Shown here: one piece after another, positions 54,637 to 64,000 of the stretch
Position numbering within the stretch: the first letter of the stretch is position 1
How the letters are laid out: every line of letters begins with the position of its first letter
Origin: Auanema rhodensis
Taxonomy: Eukaryota; Nematoda; Chromadorea; Rhabditida; Rhabditidae
Assembly (NCBI GenBank): GCA_964057225.1
Contig: OZ059894.1
Coordinates: 7,450,131 to 7,514,130 of the forward strand
Direction: 5' to 3'
DNA: 64,000 nt
The notes under the pieces: generated by a model
Told to the model about the DNA's origin: nothing
The model's input: the letters and a program-made list of their open reading frames with translations, nothing else
Database searches by the model: none
Position numbers and translations under genes: made by a program

Positions 54637-57600
54637 TTGAGAGAAGAAGGTGATTCCTCTTCTTCTTCTCACTCTTCTTCTCTAACAATTAGAACGAGAA
54701 GTAAAAGCAGAAAGGCCATCACTGAGGAAACACCTCGGGCACCTACTACAGTACGAAATAGATCACCAAGTCGGTGGGCCGCTGCTATAACTAAAGCTTT
54801 TGAAAGAAAAATGACTCCTACCTCTCCATCTCCTAATTCTAATGTTGCTCCACCCTCTAGAAATATGGCAACTATTTTGAATTGCCATCTCTGTCCCAGG
54901 TATGACGGCTCTCGTAGCTTTCGTTCTTTTGTTGAATCTTTAAATAGATTTTTTAATGTTATGAATCTAAGCTTACCTGAGAGACTATTAATTTTGCCTC
55001 TTCTTTTGGAATCAAATGAAACAGCTCTCTCCTTGTATAATAGTATTCCTAGTGGCATAAGAACTAATGGCCCATGGATTGTTTTGATGGATCAGCTCAC
55101 TGAGCTTTTAGCGCCTAAAACAGATAAAAATTTCACCATAGCGCTTATTCATCGAATACAACAAGGAGATAAATCTGTTCTTGATTTTAGTATGGAATTA
55201 GAGAGAATGGCAAGCACCATAATGTCACCAATGGATCCCGAGCGGGAACCAATGTTGAAAACGGCATTTTTAAATGGTTTAAAAGAGGAACTGGGTATTG
55301 CGGTTTTAACTAAAAACCCCGCCACTTATGAACAAGCTAAGAAATTAGCTAGGTTTGAAGAAGGCGTTCGAAATAGCTTCATGAAAAGAAATGAAGACAC
55401 CAGCACCTTGAAGGAGCTCATAAATGCTTTACAGCATAAATTAAGCTTTAGTGAAGAAAGAGAAAGAAGTAGGAATAATAATAATAATAAAAATTATAAA
55501 AATAATAAAAATAATAAAAAAAATAATAACTGGACTCAGCACAATAATGGCTCTAATGATTATGAGCGAGAGAGAGAGCGACCTTCTGCCGTACGTTATA
55601 ATAATAATAACTCGCAGAACGGGAATATGAATAGGCGTCCTAACCCGGGAAACCGCCCATTTGCCAATGGCAGAAATGCCAATAGCTCGTCTTGGAACCC
55701 TAGGCCTAGTTCCCCAAGAAGACAAAGACCATCAGCCAATGGGAATGGTAACTCAAGGGTATACAGCGTAGCGACCCCATTCATGCCACCGGTCACGTTG
55801 TGCCTGACTTTATTGGCACTCTCATGCCTTCCCTTTGGGTCGGCAAAATATCAGATTTGCGCTCAATCTGAAGGGGGTATATTAGTAACACCTCCTGTGG
55901 TCACAGGCTGCCATAAGGCAGAAATTGAAAAGGCTCACAGTGTTGAGGTAGAAATATATCTACCAAAGGCTGAGATAGAGTCATGGGAAGCATGGAAATG
56001 CTATGTGAAAAAGTATAAAAGCTGTGTGAGAGATTTCATGTTTTTGAGAGATCGTAACACCACATTCTCTCATATTGAAACAGTAGATAAGAAAGATTGT
56101 GTTCGAGCACATAGAAATCGTATGTGGAATGATAAAATCATGAATGCCCAACAGCATTCAGTTTTTGAAACACCATTAAACGAGCATAATCCAACTCGCT
56201 CTTGGTCCACTGAAGAATGTGTAGAAATTGAACAATTTGTATTGAAGCGAGGGATAATAACTAGATTGAAAGAAGATCACATTGTATCAGACTTATTTAT
56301 AAATACTGATAATTGTAAAGGAAATGAAGGGTTTTGTGCAACTGGTGAAGGTGCAGTTATCTGGCAACCACCTATCCCATCAGTTGTCTGTCACTATCAA
56401 AAACTTGGCCCCTTCTCCGCCATGTTGGGTGATCATATTCTTCTAGTTCACTCTATTGAAAGCGCTTTTGTTCTCCAAAATCATTCCACATCCGCTCACG
56501 TTCAATCTTGTTTCGAATTCGCTGTTTTTGAATCATCCTCTGAGGCAATTATCCGATTCACAGCATATCCCCGTGTTTATAATTTGCTTGATCTTTCCAA
56601 TACTTTGCTTAATGCTGATAGACGCAGAAATAAACGTAATGCATTACCTCAAAAACATCGCTCTTTCAGTGATGATTATCTTTTTGTTAATGCGAAATCC
56701 CAACCATATGCGTTTCCATTTCTAAGACCTACTTTCATTTTTGGATCTGCATCTATCACTAAGTTTTACGCAAAATATATGAGATATGCAGCTACATCAG
56801 CTTATGAGAGTTTGCTCCAATTCGCGATAGATAATCCACTGTTCATTGACACAATTGTTAGTTTAGGATTGACAAAAGATCACATAACTAACTGGGCAAA
56901 GTCTAATAATTTCAAAGATCCCAATCTTTTGATTTTACAATGTATGGGTATAGAGGAAATTAAACTGGCTACTAGACAGGTGATTAATAGCATGAAATTG
57001 GATGATCTTATCACTCAAGTAGCTCGTCGTATAGAAGTTCCTCGGTTAAAAAGATCGTTGATGAAATCTACAACATCCATAGAAGATTTCTTTCGAGGAA
57101 TGGCTCACGCAGTAGTATATCAAGCCACAATTCTTGATGGTACACAAACAGTTCCATCAATTGAACAGTTGGCAAGAGCCTTATATCCATCTATATTACC
57201 ACGCAGTGGAAATATGAATCAATCTGAAATTATTGCAACTGCTCAAGGCATGTTATTCATGATCCAACAACAATCGGGAAAAGAACAAATATCTCGTGAC
57301 ATGCAAGTCAGTCGACAACAAAAAGCTGATGCTACTGTTAGAAATAACCAAGAGCAAGATTTAGCAATTATATCCAAGCTGCCTGACTATCACAACCTTT
57401 ATACAAAGAATAGTACAGCATATTATGGATTTCCTCCACAGTCCATCGAATACCCACAGGAAAATCCTAAATTCAATAAAACAGAAGTTTTAGAATTCAT
57501 AAGTTGGGTTAAAACTCAAATCACAACTGATAAAAATATGGTACAGCATACTACTGTAACCCCAATAACTTCCACCAAAACTACAATTCGTAGTTTAACA

Positions 57601-60600
57601 ACTCCTACCTCTAATGCGTACGAGAGAGGTCGAGAGTTGTATGTAGCAGAAGTATATGACAATGTTCTCCACAAATCAGAGCATAAAACTAAAACGATAA
57701 TAGATAATAAGTTGAATTATGGGTTTGAGAAAGCGCGTCTCTCCATAATTGACGAATTTCATCAACAGTTTCATACCATCTGTAAATCTCAAATGGAAAC
57801 TGTAAAAAGCTGGCAAGCTATATTACGTATACATCCTACAATAGGAGTACGAGCTATGCTTCAGCGGGATGATATCGTTGCCCGATTTGTTGGAAGAAAT
57901 GTTTTAAAAATAACAACTTGTCAGGAAATAGAACCACATTTCATTTATCGTAATCATTCTTACAATGATAAATGTTATGCAGAGACCCCTGTTTTAACAC
58001 ACGATAAACAATTATTCTTTGCTCCTATCGATAGCTACGATTTGAGCACTGAAGGACATGAGATCAATTGTGAACACGAAGAGACAGAAATTTGGTATGA
58101 AAATGGAACATGGAGAGATTATAAAGGTGACACACATAAAGTAGATAGTATTCATTCAGAAAAACATGATCATTATGCTGAATTGAGTAAACTTCGATTC
58201 ACAGGGCGGAATTTGTTTGAAAATTCGACTGAAAAATCCTTAGCCCTATCTATTGGATTAACTTATGGTTATAGTTTATCTACTTCACCTCACCATGATC
58301 TTCTCCGCGTAATTTCTCGTTCACGTGATTGGCCTCAAATTTCCTCTTTTATCTTCAAAGGAAGTAAACTTATAAGAGATGCCAGGAAAATTGTTTTCTC
58401 CAATTGGGATCTGTTCATTGACTTTTGTATAGGTTCAATTGAACGAACACTCATTACCATCGGTTGTATAACTCTGATATTATGTCTAATGATAGCATTA
58501 TATTTCACTATAAAATGTTATCTCTCCCCTACTTCTATGTTAAAAATAAACCATATCATGTTGAGCCCAACAGCTCCACCACTTGAGGGAGATGAGATTC
58601 ATGAAACAGTTAGTGATGAATTGATGCGGAGCTATTTTCCCACCATAATAACTTACATTCCTTTAGCCATACCTTTTGTATGTCACACAACAACAAAGAA
58701 AAATGGACACATGTTACCGTTTGTTCATATTGACATTGAAGGTAGAGGACTGTTAGCATTATGGGATTCTGGAGCTACGGTCTCATATATTCCGTTCTCC
58801 ACATTGGCATATATTGGAAGACAATATTTTACAAAATATTCTAAATCTGCATCCACTGCAAATGGATCAGAGTTTCGCTTTGTGGGAAAATGCAAGTTAG
58901 ATGTGGGTATAGCAGGTTACCAAGTGGAACACGAATTTTTAATATCTGAAGACAATGACTGTCCAGGACAAATGTTACTTGGTACTGATTTTATGCGTAC
59001 GTTGGAAGAAAGAGAGATATTTACTACATTAAAACTATGTAAAGGAAAGTTGATTGTTGGTAATATGGAAACACCCTTAGTAAAACCTGGTTGTTTTGCA
59101 TATAAAACCACAACTAAAACAGTAAATATCATAAGTTTGTCCACAGTAACAGTTCCACCACATAGTACCTCCCACATATCTTTGCAAACAGGACCAGAAT
59201 TAGATTTTGATCAATATGCTCTTTTAAAATCTAGCACAGGTCCTATCTCAATTCCAGATGCCGCCATAGGACCTTTTCCTATTACTATGGTAGTATCAAA
59301 CAATTCTTCAAAGCCAATTAAAATTAATAAAAATGACCACATTGGTTCAGGACTTATAGCATCTAAAGAAATTATGAACGATTATGTTCCACCTGAAGCT
59401 GATTGGGAAGATAAGTTACCAACTTTTCCTCAGCATCTTTTGGATGATTTGAACTTCAATTCTTGCACTCTGTCCCATAAAATGAAGAAAAATCTGATCA
59501 CAATCATTAAGGAAAACCAAACGGCATTTTTCAACCATGATCATAATATTGGTCTCTTTTGCGGACCAGTTGAACATGCCATTCCTATAAGATCTGATAT
59601 GGATTTTCCAAAAAGTAGATCTTACAGAGTACCATTGGGTAAGCAAGAAGAAGTAGAACGGCAAGTGAAAGAAATGTTGTCGCAAGGTATAATCGAAAAT
59701 TCGACGGCTACTTTCACTAGTCCGGTTGTTCTTGTGAAAAAGAAAGATAATTCTTTCCGGTTCGTAACTGACTTTAGAGCATTGAATAGTGTTACTAAGA
59801 AACAAACATACAGCATCCCACACATTCCTGATATCATAGACTTAGCGGCTGGAGCTCAGTTCTTTTCGAATTTTGATCTCATTTCTGGTTTCTTCCAAAT
59901 ACCGTTGAAACGCTCAGATAGACACCTAACTGCTTTTACCACTCCATCAGGTACCTATCAGTATTGCCGAATGCCTATGGGATTGTGTGGAGCGCCACAC
60001 ACTTTTCAATCCGCAGTACGATACTTGCAATCTCTTGTTAGATGCAAACTGTTTGTATATCTAGATGATTTGCTAATAATTTCAAACTCAGCTGATGAAC
60101 ATTTAAGAGATATACAAGAAGTGCTGAAAAAGGTCACTGAACTAGGGTTAAAAATTAAGTTATCTAAATGTTGCTTTGCAGCCACTGAAGTAAAGTTTTT
60201 GGGTTTTGTAATAGGTAGAAATGGTGTTAAACCAGATCCTGCTAAAATACAGGCTGTTTCCGAATTTCCAAATCCAAGCACAGTTACGGCTGTCAGATCC
60301 TTTCTAGGTATGACTAACTATTTTCGACGGTTTATTCAAAATTATGCCGGAATAGCTGAGCCATTGTATAAGTTAACACATAAGGATACTCCTTTTGAGT
60401 GGAAATCGGAACATGCAGACGCATTTAAAACTTTAAAAACATCACTGTGTACTGCCCCTGTACTGAAACCTCCTAAAGCAGACCAACCTTTTGTTATAGA
60501 AAGTGATGGCAGTATGATCGCTGTGGGAGCAGTTTTATTGCAATCAGCAGAGAAAAATTCTCCATTACACCCGATTGCGTTCGCTAGTAGAAAGTTGACT

Positions 60601-62244
60601 CCAGCGGAACGGAAATATCCTCCTATTGAAGTTGAAGCACTCGGTTTAGTCTTTGCTCTTCAACAATTCCGTACCTATGTATTAGGAGTACCTACCACAG
60701 TTATCACAGATCACCGACCATTAACCAGTTTAATGTCGCGTAAAGATCTCATAGGTAGATTAGCCAAGTATCAACTAATGATACAAGATTTCAACATAAA
60801 GATTGAATATCGTCCTGGCAAATTAAACAGTGTCTGTGATGCTCTCTCCAGGTATATAGGAAACGAAGCAAATGACAGTCGTCCTACTAAACCAAAGGAC
60901 AAAGTAAAACCTGTTGATGCTTTTATTGCTCATATCACAACTATTTCTTCTATTGACCAACTAAATTGTGAAGAAATACGGAAAGTTCAAGCTGGAGTTC
61001 CCTGGATTCGCGAAGCACTTTCTCAAATTAATAATGATAACTGTCCGGCTAATATATCAGACCGGTATGAAGAACGAGAAGGCATATTACATGCAAAACA
61101 AGCGAAAAATTATTTGAAACCATCTATTATTTTGCCTCGTAACGACAAAATAACTGATGTTGTTATCAAGTTTTTTCATGAAGATTCCAAAATTGGTGCA
61201 CACCTAGGTATAAATAAAACTACTGATGCGATTCGACGACGATTCTTTTGGACTAATATGGTTCCACAAATAACTGAATTTATTAATCGTTGTACAAAAT
61301 GTGCAAGTAGGAAATCTAACCCACACCAATCGTATATTCAACCTATGGGAAGATTTGTTATACCCGAAAAGCCATTTGATCGTATTCATGTAGATATACT
61401 AGGTCCTTTACCTCGCACTAATGATGGACATCGATACATCTTGAGTATTCAAGACGCTTTTAGTAAATGGGGAACAACTTGCCCATTAATAACACAAACG
61501 GCTACTGAAATCACAAAAGCGTTTGTAATTAGATTTGTTTTCATATATGGACCACCAATGAGTATGATAACCGATAATGGTAGTAGCTTTTTGTCATCTG
61601 AATTTCAAGCTATGTGTAAACAATTTGGAATTGAACACACTACTACGCTACCATATCATAAAAATGCTAATGGACAAGTGGAGAGACTTCATAGAACTTT
61701 AGAAGAAGCTCTCTCTTCATTCGTGAATGAACAACAAACTAACTGGGATATACACCTACCTAAAGTTATGTTTGCGATCAATACGTTACCAAACTCATCA
61801 ACATCTATTAGTCCATATGTTGTATTATTTGGTCGGGATGCAAGACTTCCTATTGACCATCAATTGCCTGGAAATAATCTTCAAACTGAAGAACCAGCCA
61901 ATCCTACAGAAGATTTTGTTAATAGATCGCTAATACAAAATGAAAGCACATCTAATATAGTAAAAGATAGAATTGAAACATGCACAAAGAAGAATGAACA
62001 ACGGTACAATACACGAAATAGAACACAAAATAAAGAAATTCAGGTTAATGACTTAGTTATGATAAAAGTGAATTCTACTCGAAACAAACTAACACCTTCA
62101 TTCGAAGGGCCTTATTTAGTTACAGCAGTTCAAAGATCTTTCGTCGTGGTTCAAACAGATAAAGGAAAAAGCAGAAGAGTACACAAGGACTTCGTCAAAC
62201 CTTACCAACGGACAACATCTATTCCGGTTATCACAATTTCTTGA
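54637..62244 (+). CDS. Element 2 Gag-Env-Pol polyprotein (2535 codons)
   Basis: Order in residues: Ser/Arg-rich N-terminus; Gag capsid from about 80 (LCPRYDGSR); an Asn-rich, basic tail without CCHC knuckles (about 270-378); Env (386-1315); a hydrophobic segment with IPLAIPF; aspartic protease (DSG at 1377-1379); RT with YLDD at 1808-1811; RNase H (D1957); integrase with H2181, H2189, C2219, C2222 and D2253, D2313, E2349 (D-35-E). Spacing in the integrase is identical to element 1. The listed start is TTG. The frame is open back to 54490 without an ATG, and the first ATG is residue 59 (54811). As in element 1 this ATG lies 26-30 residues before the conserved YDGSR of the capsid, so it may be a real start, or an upstream exon supplies the Met. 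Confidence 0.9.
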   Translation: MREEGDSSSSSHSSSLTIRTRSKSRKAITEETPRAPTTVRNRSPSRWAAAITKAFERKMTPTSPSPNSNVAPPSRNMATILNCHLCPRYDGSRSFRSFVESLNRFFNVMNLSLPERLLILPLLLESNETALSLYNSIPSGIRTNGPWIVLMDQLTELLAPKTDKNFTIALIHRIQQGDKSVLDFSMELERMASTIMSPMDPEREPMLKTAFLNGLKEELGIAVLTKNPATYEQAKKLARFEEGVRNSFMKRNEDTSTLKELINALQHKLSFSEERERSRNNNNNKNYKNNKNNKKNNNWTQHNNGSNDYERERERPSAVRYNNNNSQNGNMNRRPNPGNRPFANGRNANSSSWNPRPSSPRRQRPSANGNGNSRVYSVATPFMPPVTLCLTLLALSCLPFGSAKYQICAQSEGGILVTPPVVTGCHKAEIEKAHSVEVEIYLPKAEIESWEAWKCYVKKYKSCVRDFMFLRDRNTTFSHIETVDKKDCVRAHRNRMWNDKIMNAQQHSVFETPLNEHNPTRSWSTEECVEIEQFVLKRGIITRLKEDHIVSDLFINTDNCKGNEGFCATGEGAVIWQPPIPSVVCHYQKLGPFSAMLGDHILLVHSIESAFVLQNHSTSAHVQSCFEFAVFESSSEAIIRFTAYPRVYNLLDLSNTLLNADRRRNKRNALPQKHRSFSDDYLFVNAKSQPYAFPFLRPTFIFGSASITKFYAKYMRYAATSAYESLLQFAIDNPLFIDTIVSLGLTKDHITNWAKSNNFKDPNLLILQCMGIEEIKLATRQVINSMKLDDLITQVARRIEVPRLKRSLMKSTTSIEDFFRGMAHAVVYQATILDGTQTVPSIEQLARALYPSILPRSGNMNQSEIIATAQGMLFMIQQQSGKEQISRDMQVSRQQKADATVRNNQEQDLAIISKLPDYHNLYTKNSTAYYGFPPQSIEYPQENPKFNKTEVLEFISWVKTQITTDKNMVQHTTVTPITSTKTTIRSLTTPTSNAYERGRELYVAEVYDNVLHKSEHKTKTIIDNKLNYGFEKARLSIIDEFHQQFHTICKSQMETVKSWQAILRIHPTIGVRAMLQRDDIVARFVGRNVLKITTCQEIEPHFIYRNHSYNDKCYAETPVLTHDKQLFFAPIDSYDLSTEGHEINCEHEETEIWYENGTWRDYKGDTHKVDSIHSEKHDHYAELSKLRFTGRNLFENSTEKSLALSIGLTYGYSLSTSPHHDLLRVISRSRDWPQISSFIFKGSKLIRDARKIVFSNWDLFIDFCIGSIERTLITIGCITLILCLMIALYFTIKCYLSPTSMLKINHIMLSPTAPPLEGDEIHETVSDELMRSYFPTIITYIPLAIPFVCHTTTKKNGHMLPFVHIDIEGRGLLALWDSGATVSYIPFSTLAYIGRQYFTKYSKSASTANGSEFRFVGKCKLDVGIAGYQVEHEFLISEDNDCPGQMLLGTDFMRTLEEREIFTTLKLCKGKLIVGNMETPLVKPGCFAYKTTTKTVNIISLSTVTVPPHSTSHISLQTGPELDFDQYALLKSSTGPISIPDAAIGPFPITMVVSNNSSKPIKINKNDHIGSGLIASKEIMNDYVPPEADWEDKLPTFPQHLLDDLNFNSCTLSHKMKKNLITIIKENQTAFFNHDHNIGLFCGPVEHAIPIRSDMDFPKSRSYRVPLGKQEEVERQVKEMLSQGIIENSTATFTSPVVLVKKKDNSFRFVTDFRALNSVTKKQTYSIPHIPDIIDLAAGAQFFSNFDLISGFFQIPLKRSDRHLTAFTTPSGTYQYCRMPMGLCGAPHTFQSAVRYLQSLVRCKLFVYLDDLLIISNSADEHLRDIQEVLKKVTELGLKIKLSKCCFAATEVKFLGFVIGRNGVKPDPAKIQAVSEFPNPSTVTAVRSFLGMTNYFRRFIQNYAGIAEPLYKLTHKDTPFEWKSEHADAFKTLKTSLCTAPVLKPPKADQPFVIESDGSMIAVGAVLLQSAEKNSPLHPIAFASRKLTPAERKYPPIEVEALGLVFALQQFRTYVLGVPTTVITDHRPLTSLMSRKDLIGRLAKYQLMIQDFNIKIEYRPGKLNSVCDALSRYIGNEANDSRPTKPKDKVKPVDAFIAHITTISSIDQLNCEEIRKVQAGVPWIREALSQINNDNCPANISDRYEEREGILHAKQAKNYLKPSIILPRNDKITDVVIKFFHEDSKIGAHLGINKTTDAIRRRFFWTNMVPQITEFINRCTKCASRKSNPHQSYIQPMGRFVIPEKPFDRIHVDILGPLPRTNDGHRYILSIQDAFSKWGTTCPLITQTATEITKAFVIRFVFIYGPPMSMITDNGSSFLSSEFQAMCKQFGIEHTTTLPYHKNANGQVERLHRTLEEALSSFVNEQQTNWDIHLPKVMFAINTLPNSSTSISPYVVLFGRDARLPIDHQLPGNNLQTEEPANPTEDFVNRSLIQNESTSNIVKDRIETCTKKNEQRYNTRNRTQNKEIQVNDLVMIKVNSTRNKLTPSFEGPYLVTAVQRSFVVVQTDKGKSRRVHKDFVKPYQRTTSIPVITIS
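55792..58581 (+). other. Envelope-like region of element 2 (within the polyprotein)
   Basis: A signal peptide (386-403, ending G-S-A) is predicted to be cut before K404. The surface-like subunit 404-667 is 264 residues, the same length as in element 1, and ends in the furin-type site RNKR (664-667). A second subunit with a Thr-rich stretch (about 972-992) leads to a membrane helix at about 1272-1292. Three residues of the short tail (LSP) lead into PTAPP (1311-1315), the classical TSG101-binding budding motif. SWEAWKC, CVRDFMFLRDRNTT and FPFLRP-type motifs are shared with element 1, showing common descent of the Env part. Confidence 0.8.
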
Positions 62245-62510
62245 AGGTAGTTTTTTTTAACAAAATCAAATTGTTGAAATTTTTTTATTTTATTTTGTGC
62301 CATTTCTGATTGTACCACTTCTTTGTTGTTGATTGATTTTCTCTGAGAAGTCTGCTATTGTTTTACAAGGTTTTGTTTTATTACTCCAACTCTCATTGAG
62401 TAGATTTTTTTTTTCAACTCTTGTGAATCTTGCTATTTTTTTATGCTTAATCATTACTTGTATTCACCTTATGGACATTAGTCATACGGGTTAAACGAGT
62501 TTTCATTTTT
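62245..62510. other. Spacer between pol and the possible 3' exon of element 2
   Basis: T-rich, no coding potential seen. It ends in a T run leading to a TTGTACAG acceptor at 62511-62518. Confidence 0.5.
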
Positions 62511-62570
62511 TTGTACAGAACGGGCTCGACCTATTCTCAGGGTAACACCGTACCTGTACAACTCAAGAAA

Positions 62571-62702
62571 ATGAACGACTATATCACAGTCGAATGGTTT
62601 AGAAGCAAAGCTCTCGTTTGCAAGCATTTCACTACTCAAGTGAATGGAATAGAATCTACTCGATACTACATTTCGAATTCAACAAACTTGAAGAGACGAT
62701 AG
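62571..62702 (+). CDS. Possible small 3' ORF of element 2 (43 aa)
   Basis: An ATG frame of 43 codons (MNDYITVEW..., ending NLKRR) lies between pol and the 3' LTR. The same frame is open upstream to the T-rich acceptor ending at 62518 and could be an exon of 61 codons joined to an upstream donor. It is not recognisable and has no counterpart in element 1. It could be an accessory protein exon or chance. Confidence 0.35.
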   Translation: MNDYITVEWFRSKALVCKHFTTQVNGIESTRYYISNSTNLKRR

Positions 62703-62834
62703 CTAAACTTTCAAATCGTATTGTATACACTTTTTTTTTTTATCCACTACACCATGATTTTTTTTCCAACATCCAACTATCTTAAATAATGAATTAATTT
62801 ATTTTGTTTTTGAACGAGGACGTTCAACTTTTTA

Positions 62835-62845
62835 AGGTGGGGGGA
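62835..62845 (+). other. Polypurine tract of element 2
   Basis: A purine-rich tract with a six-G run plus A immediately before the 3' LTR, the likely plus-strand primer. Confidence 0.7.
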
Positions 62846-63226
62846 TGTCACATCTGCTAGCACATGGTAAACATGTGCGCGCTATTCAAATAGCGGGAGC
62901 CTGAACAAGCCCCGCCTACAACATGGGACACACATGGCACTCTTGCTTCTGGCCTAACCCAGATAGGTTGTCTTATAGCCATGTGAGTCTCATCTCTATA
63001 TCATCTATATATATACTCTATTTAATACTTTATTATATCTCTTTATATTCTTTCTTAATGTAATTCTTATATTGTATTTTCTTGTTATCTGATAATGAAT
63101 CTTTTTCTCTTTAAGTATTTGTCTTAATAAGGAAATCGGGGCGTTCGGGTCTGCCTACCTAAGGAACAAGGTAGAAGTACATATATCTTCCGACCATGAA
63201 AAGACGGGAAGAAACAATATGTAACG
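62846..63226 (+). repeat. 3' LTR of element 2
   Basis: 381 bp, read as identical to the 5' LTR. Confidence 0.92.
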
Positions 63227-63230
63227 GATA
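63227..63230. other. Target site duplication GATA, right copy (element 2)
   Basis: Matches 53099-53102. Confidence 0.85.
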
Positions 63231-63450
63231 TATTGTGATAGAAAGCTCCAAGCTTATGATTACCGTTTTTGGATGCATCAGGAATAGACGGCAGATCTCT
63301 TGTGAGATCATATTCTAGGAGATAATGTCGATTGGACATTGTTTCTTGGATATATTGTGATAAAAAGGTCCAAGCTTATGATTACGTTGTTCGGATGCAT
63401 CAGGAATAGACGGCGGATCTCTTGTGAGATCATATTCTAGGAGATAATGT

Positions 63451-63522
63451 GGCCGAATGGTCTAGGGGTATGATTCTCGCTTTGGGTGCGAGAGGTCCCG
63501 GGTTCAAATCCCGGTTCGGCCC
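63451..63522 (+). tRNA. tRNA-Pro(UGG)
   Basis: Consensus copy; AAACTTTT trailer. Starts 225 bp after element 2. Confidence 0.95.
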
Positions 63523-63825
63523 AAACTTTTGCTTTCTTTTGTTTCTGAAACAGTTTTGATAAAGCTTTCAGTTTCGGAACTTCTCTCAAATCCTTTCTTT
63601 GGATAATTTCCGGTAAAGAGGTCTAGGCTTATGGTTACGTTGTTTGCATGCATCAGGAATAGACGGCAGATCTCTTGTGAGATCATATTCTAGGAGATAA
63701 TGTCGAATGGACATTGTTTCTTGGATATATTGTGATAAAAAGGTCCAAGCTTATGATTACGTTGTTTGGATGCATAAGGGATAGACGGCAGATCTCTTGT
63801 GAGATCATATTCCAGGAGATAATGT

Positions 63826-63897
63826 GGCCGAATGGTCTAGGGGTATGATTCTCGCTTTGGGTGCGAGAGGTCCCGGGTTCAAATCCCGGTTCGGCCC
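63826..63897 (+). tRNA. tRNA-Pro(UGG)
   Basis: Consensus copy; AAAATTTT trailer. Confidence 0.95.
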
Positions 63898-64000
63898 AAA
63901 ATTTTGCTTTCTTTTGTTTCACAAAAAGTTTTGATAAAGCTTTCAGTTTCGGAACTTCTCTCAAATCCTTTCATTGGATATATTCTGGTAAAAAGGTCTA

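Larger units (their letters stand above)
53103..63226 (+). mobile_element. Element 2: complete LTR retrotransposon with Gag-Env-Pol polyprotein
   Basis: A 10,124-bp element with two 381-bp LTRs that I read as identical, a GATA target duplication, the same primer-binding site as element 1, and one frame of 2535 codons with the same unusual Gag-Env-Pol order. Its LTRs and leader are unrelated in sequence to those of element 1, while Pol is clearly homologous, so these are two distinct families of one clade. All catalytic motifs are intact. Confidence 0.96.
63227..64000 (+). repeat. tRNA-Pro(UGG) tandem array, block 3 (2 copies, runs off the window)
   Basis: The array resumes directly after the 3' LTR of element 2, starting with the repeated GATA, and continues past the window end. 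The first bases match 49855 onward, the paralogous uninterrupted sequence. One extra module of about 375 bp is present relative to that paralogue. Two consensus tRNA copies are seen. Confidence 0.95.

Noticed and set aside
59416..59837. Minus-strand frames opposite RT of element 2
   Set aside because: Shadows of the RT coding strand.

Overview
The window is eukaryotic repeat DNA with no bacterial or phage features. A very long tandem array of proline tRNA genes runs off both ends, and two complete LTR retrotransposons (Ty3/gypsy-type pol) have inserted into it. The host is most likely a metazoan. A nematode is my best guess, on weak clues: a predicted 45-nt intron with a T-rich acceptor, TTTCAG-like acceptors, extended ACTGATAA GATA-factor sites, and UGG as the proline anticodon. 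No host gene is present that would settle it.

Layout. 1-28208, 40280-53102 and 63227-64000 are the array. I count 113 copies of a 72-nt tRNA-Pro(UGG) gene, all on the plus strand; about 97 match the consensus and 16 carry substitutions. Each tRNA gene sits in a module of about 253 bp. Extra tRNA-less modules of about 122 bp lie between, so tRNA-to-tRNA distances are 253 + n x 122 bp. Multi-kilobase segments are duplicated in tandem again (offsets 1500, 3690, 5674, 2564, 3509, 3114, 2119 and 3244 bp), with very few differences between copies.

Element 1 (28209-40279) has identical 366-bp LTRs and a TCGG target duplication. Element 2 (53103-63226) has identical 381-bp LTRs and a GATA target duplication. 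Both use the same primer-binding site, apparently for tRNA-Gln. The uninterrupted target of each insertion survives in a neighbouring array duplicate.

Each element encodes one giant polyprotein (2901 and 2535 codons) in an order I do not know from any described retroelement: Gag, then an envelope-like glycoprotein, then protease-RT-RNase H-integrase. The Env part has an internal signal peptide, a 264-residue surface subunit in both elements, a furin-type site, a long second subunit and a transmembrane helix. The short cytoplasmic segment after that helix carries a budding (late-domain) motif, PPSY in element 1 and PTAPP in element 2. Signal peptide plus transmembrane helix would leave Gag and Pol both in the cytosol with Env in the lumen, so the order makes topological sense. 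Element 1 also carries a probable spliced antisense gene of 162 codons in its leader. Element 2 carries a small possible 3' exon. Identical LTRs and intact catalytic residues suggest both are young and possibly active.
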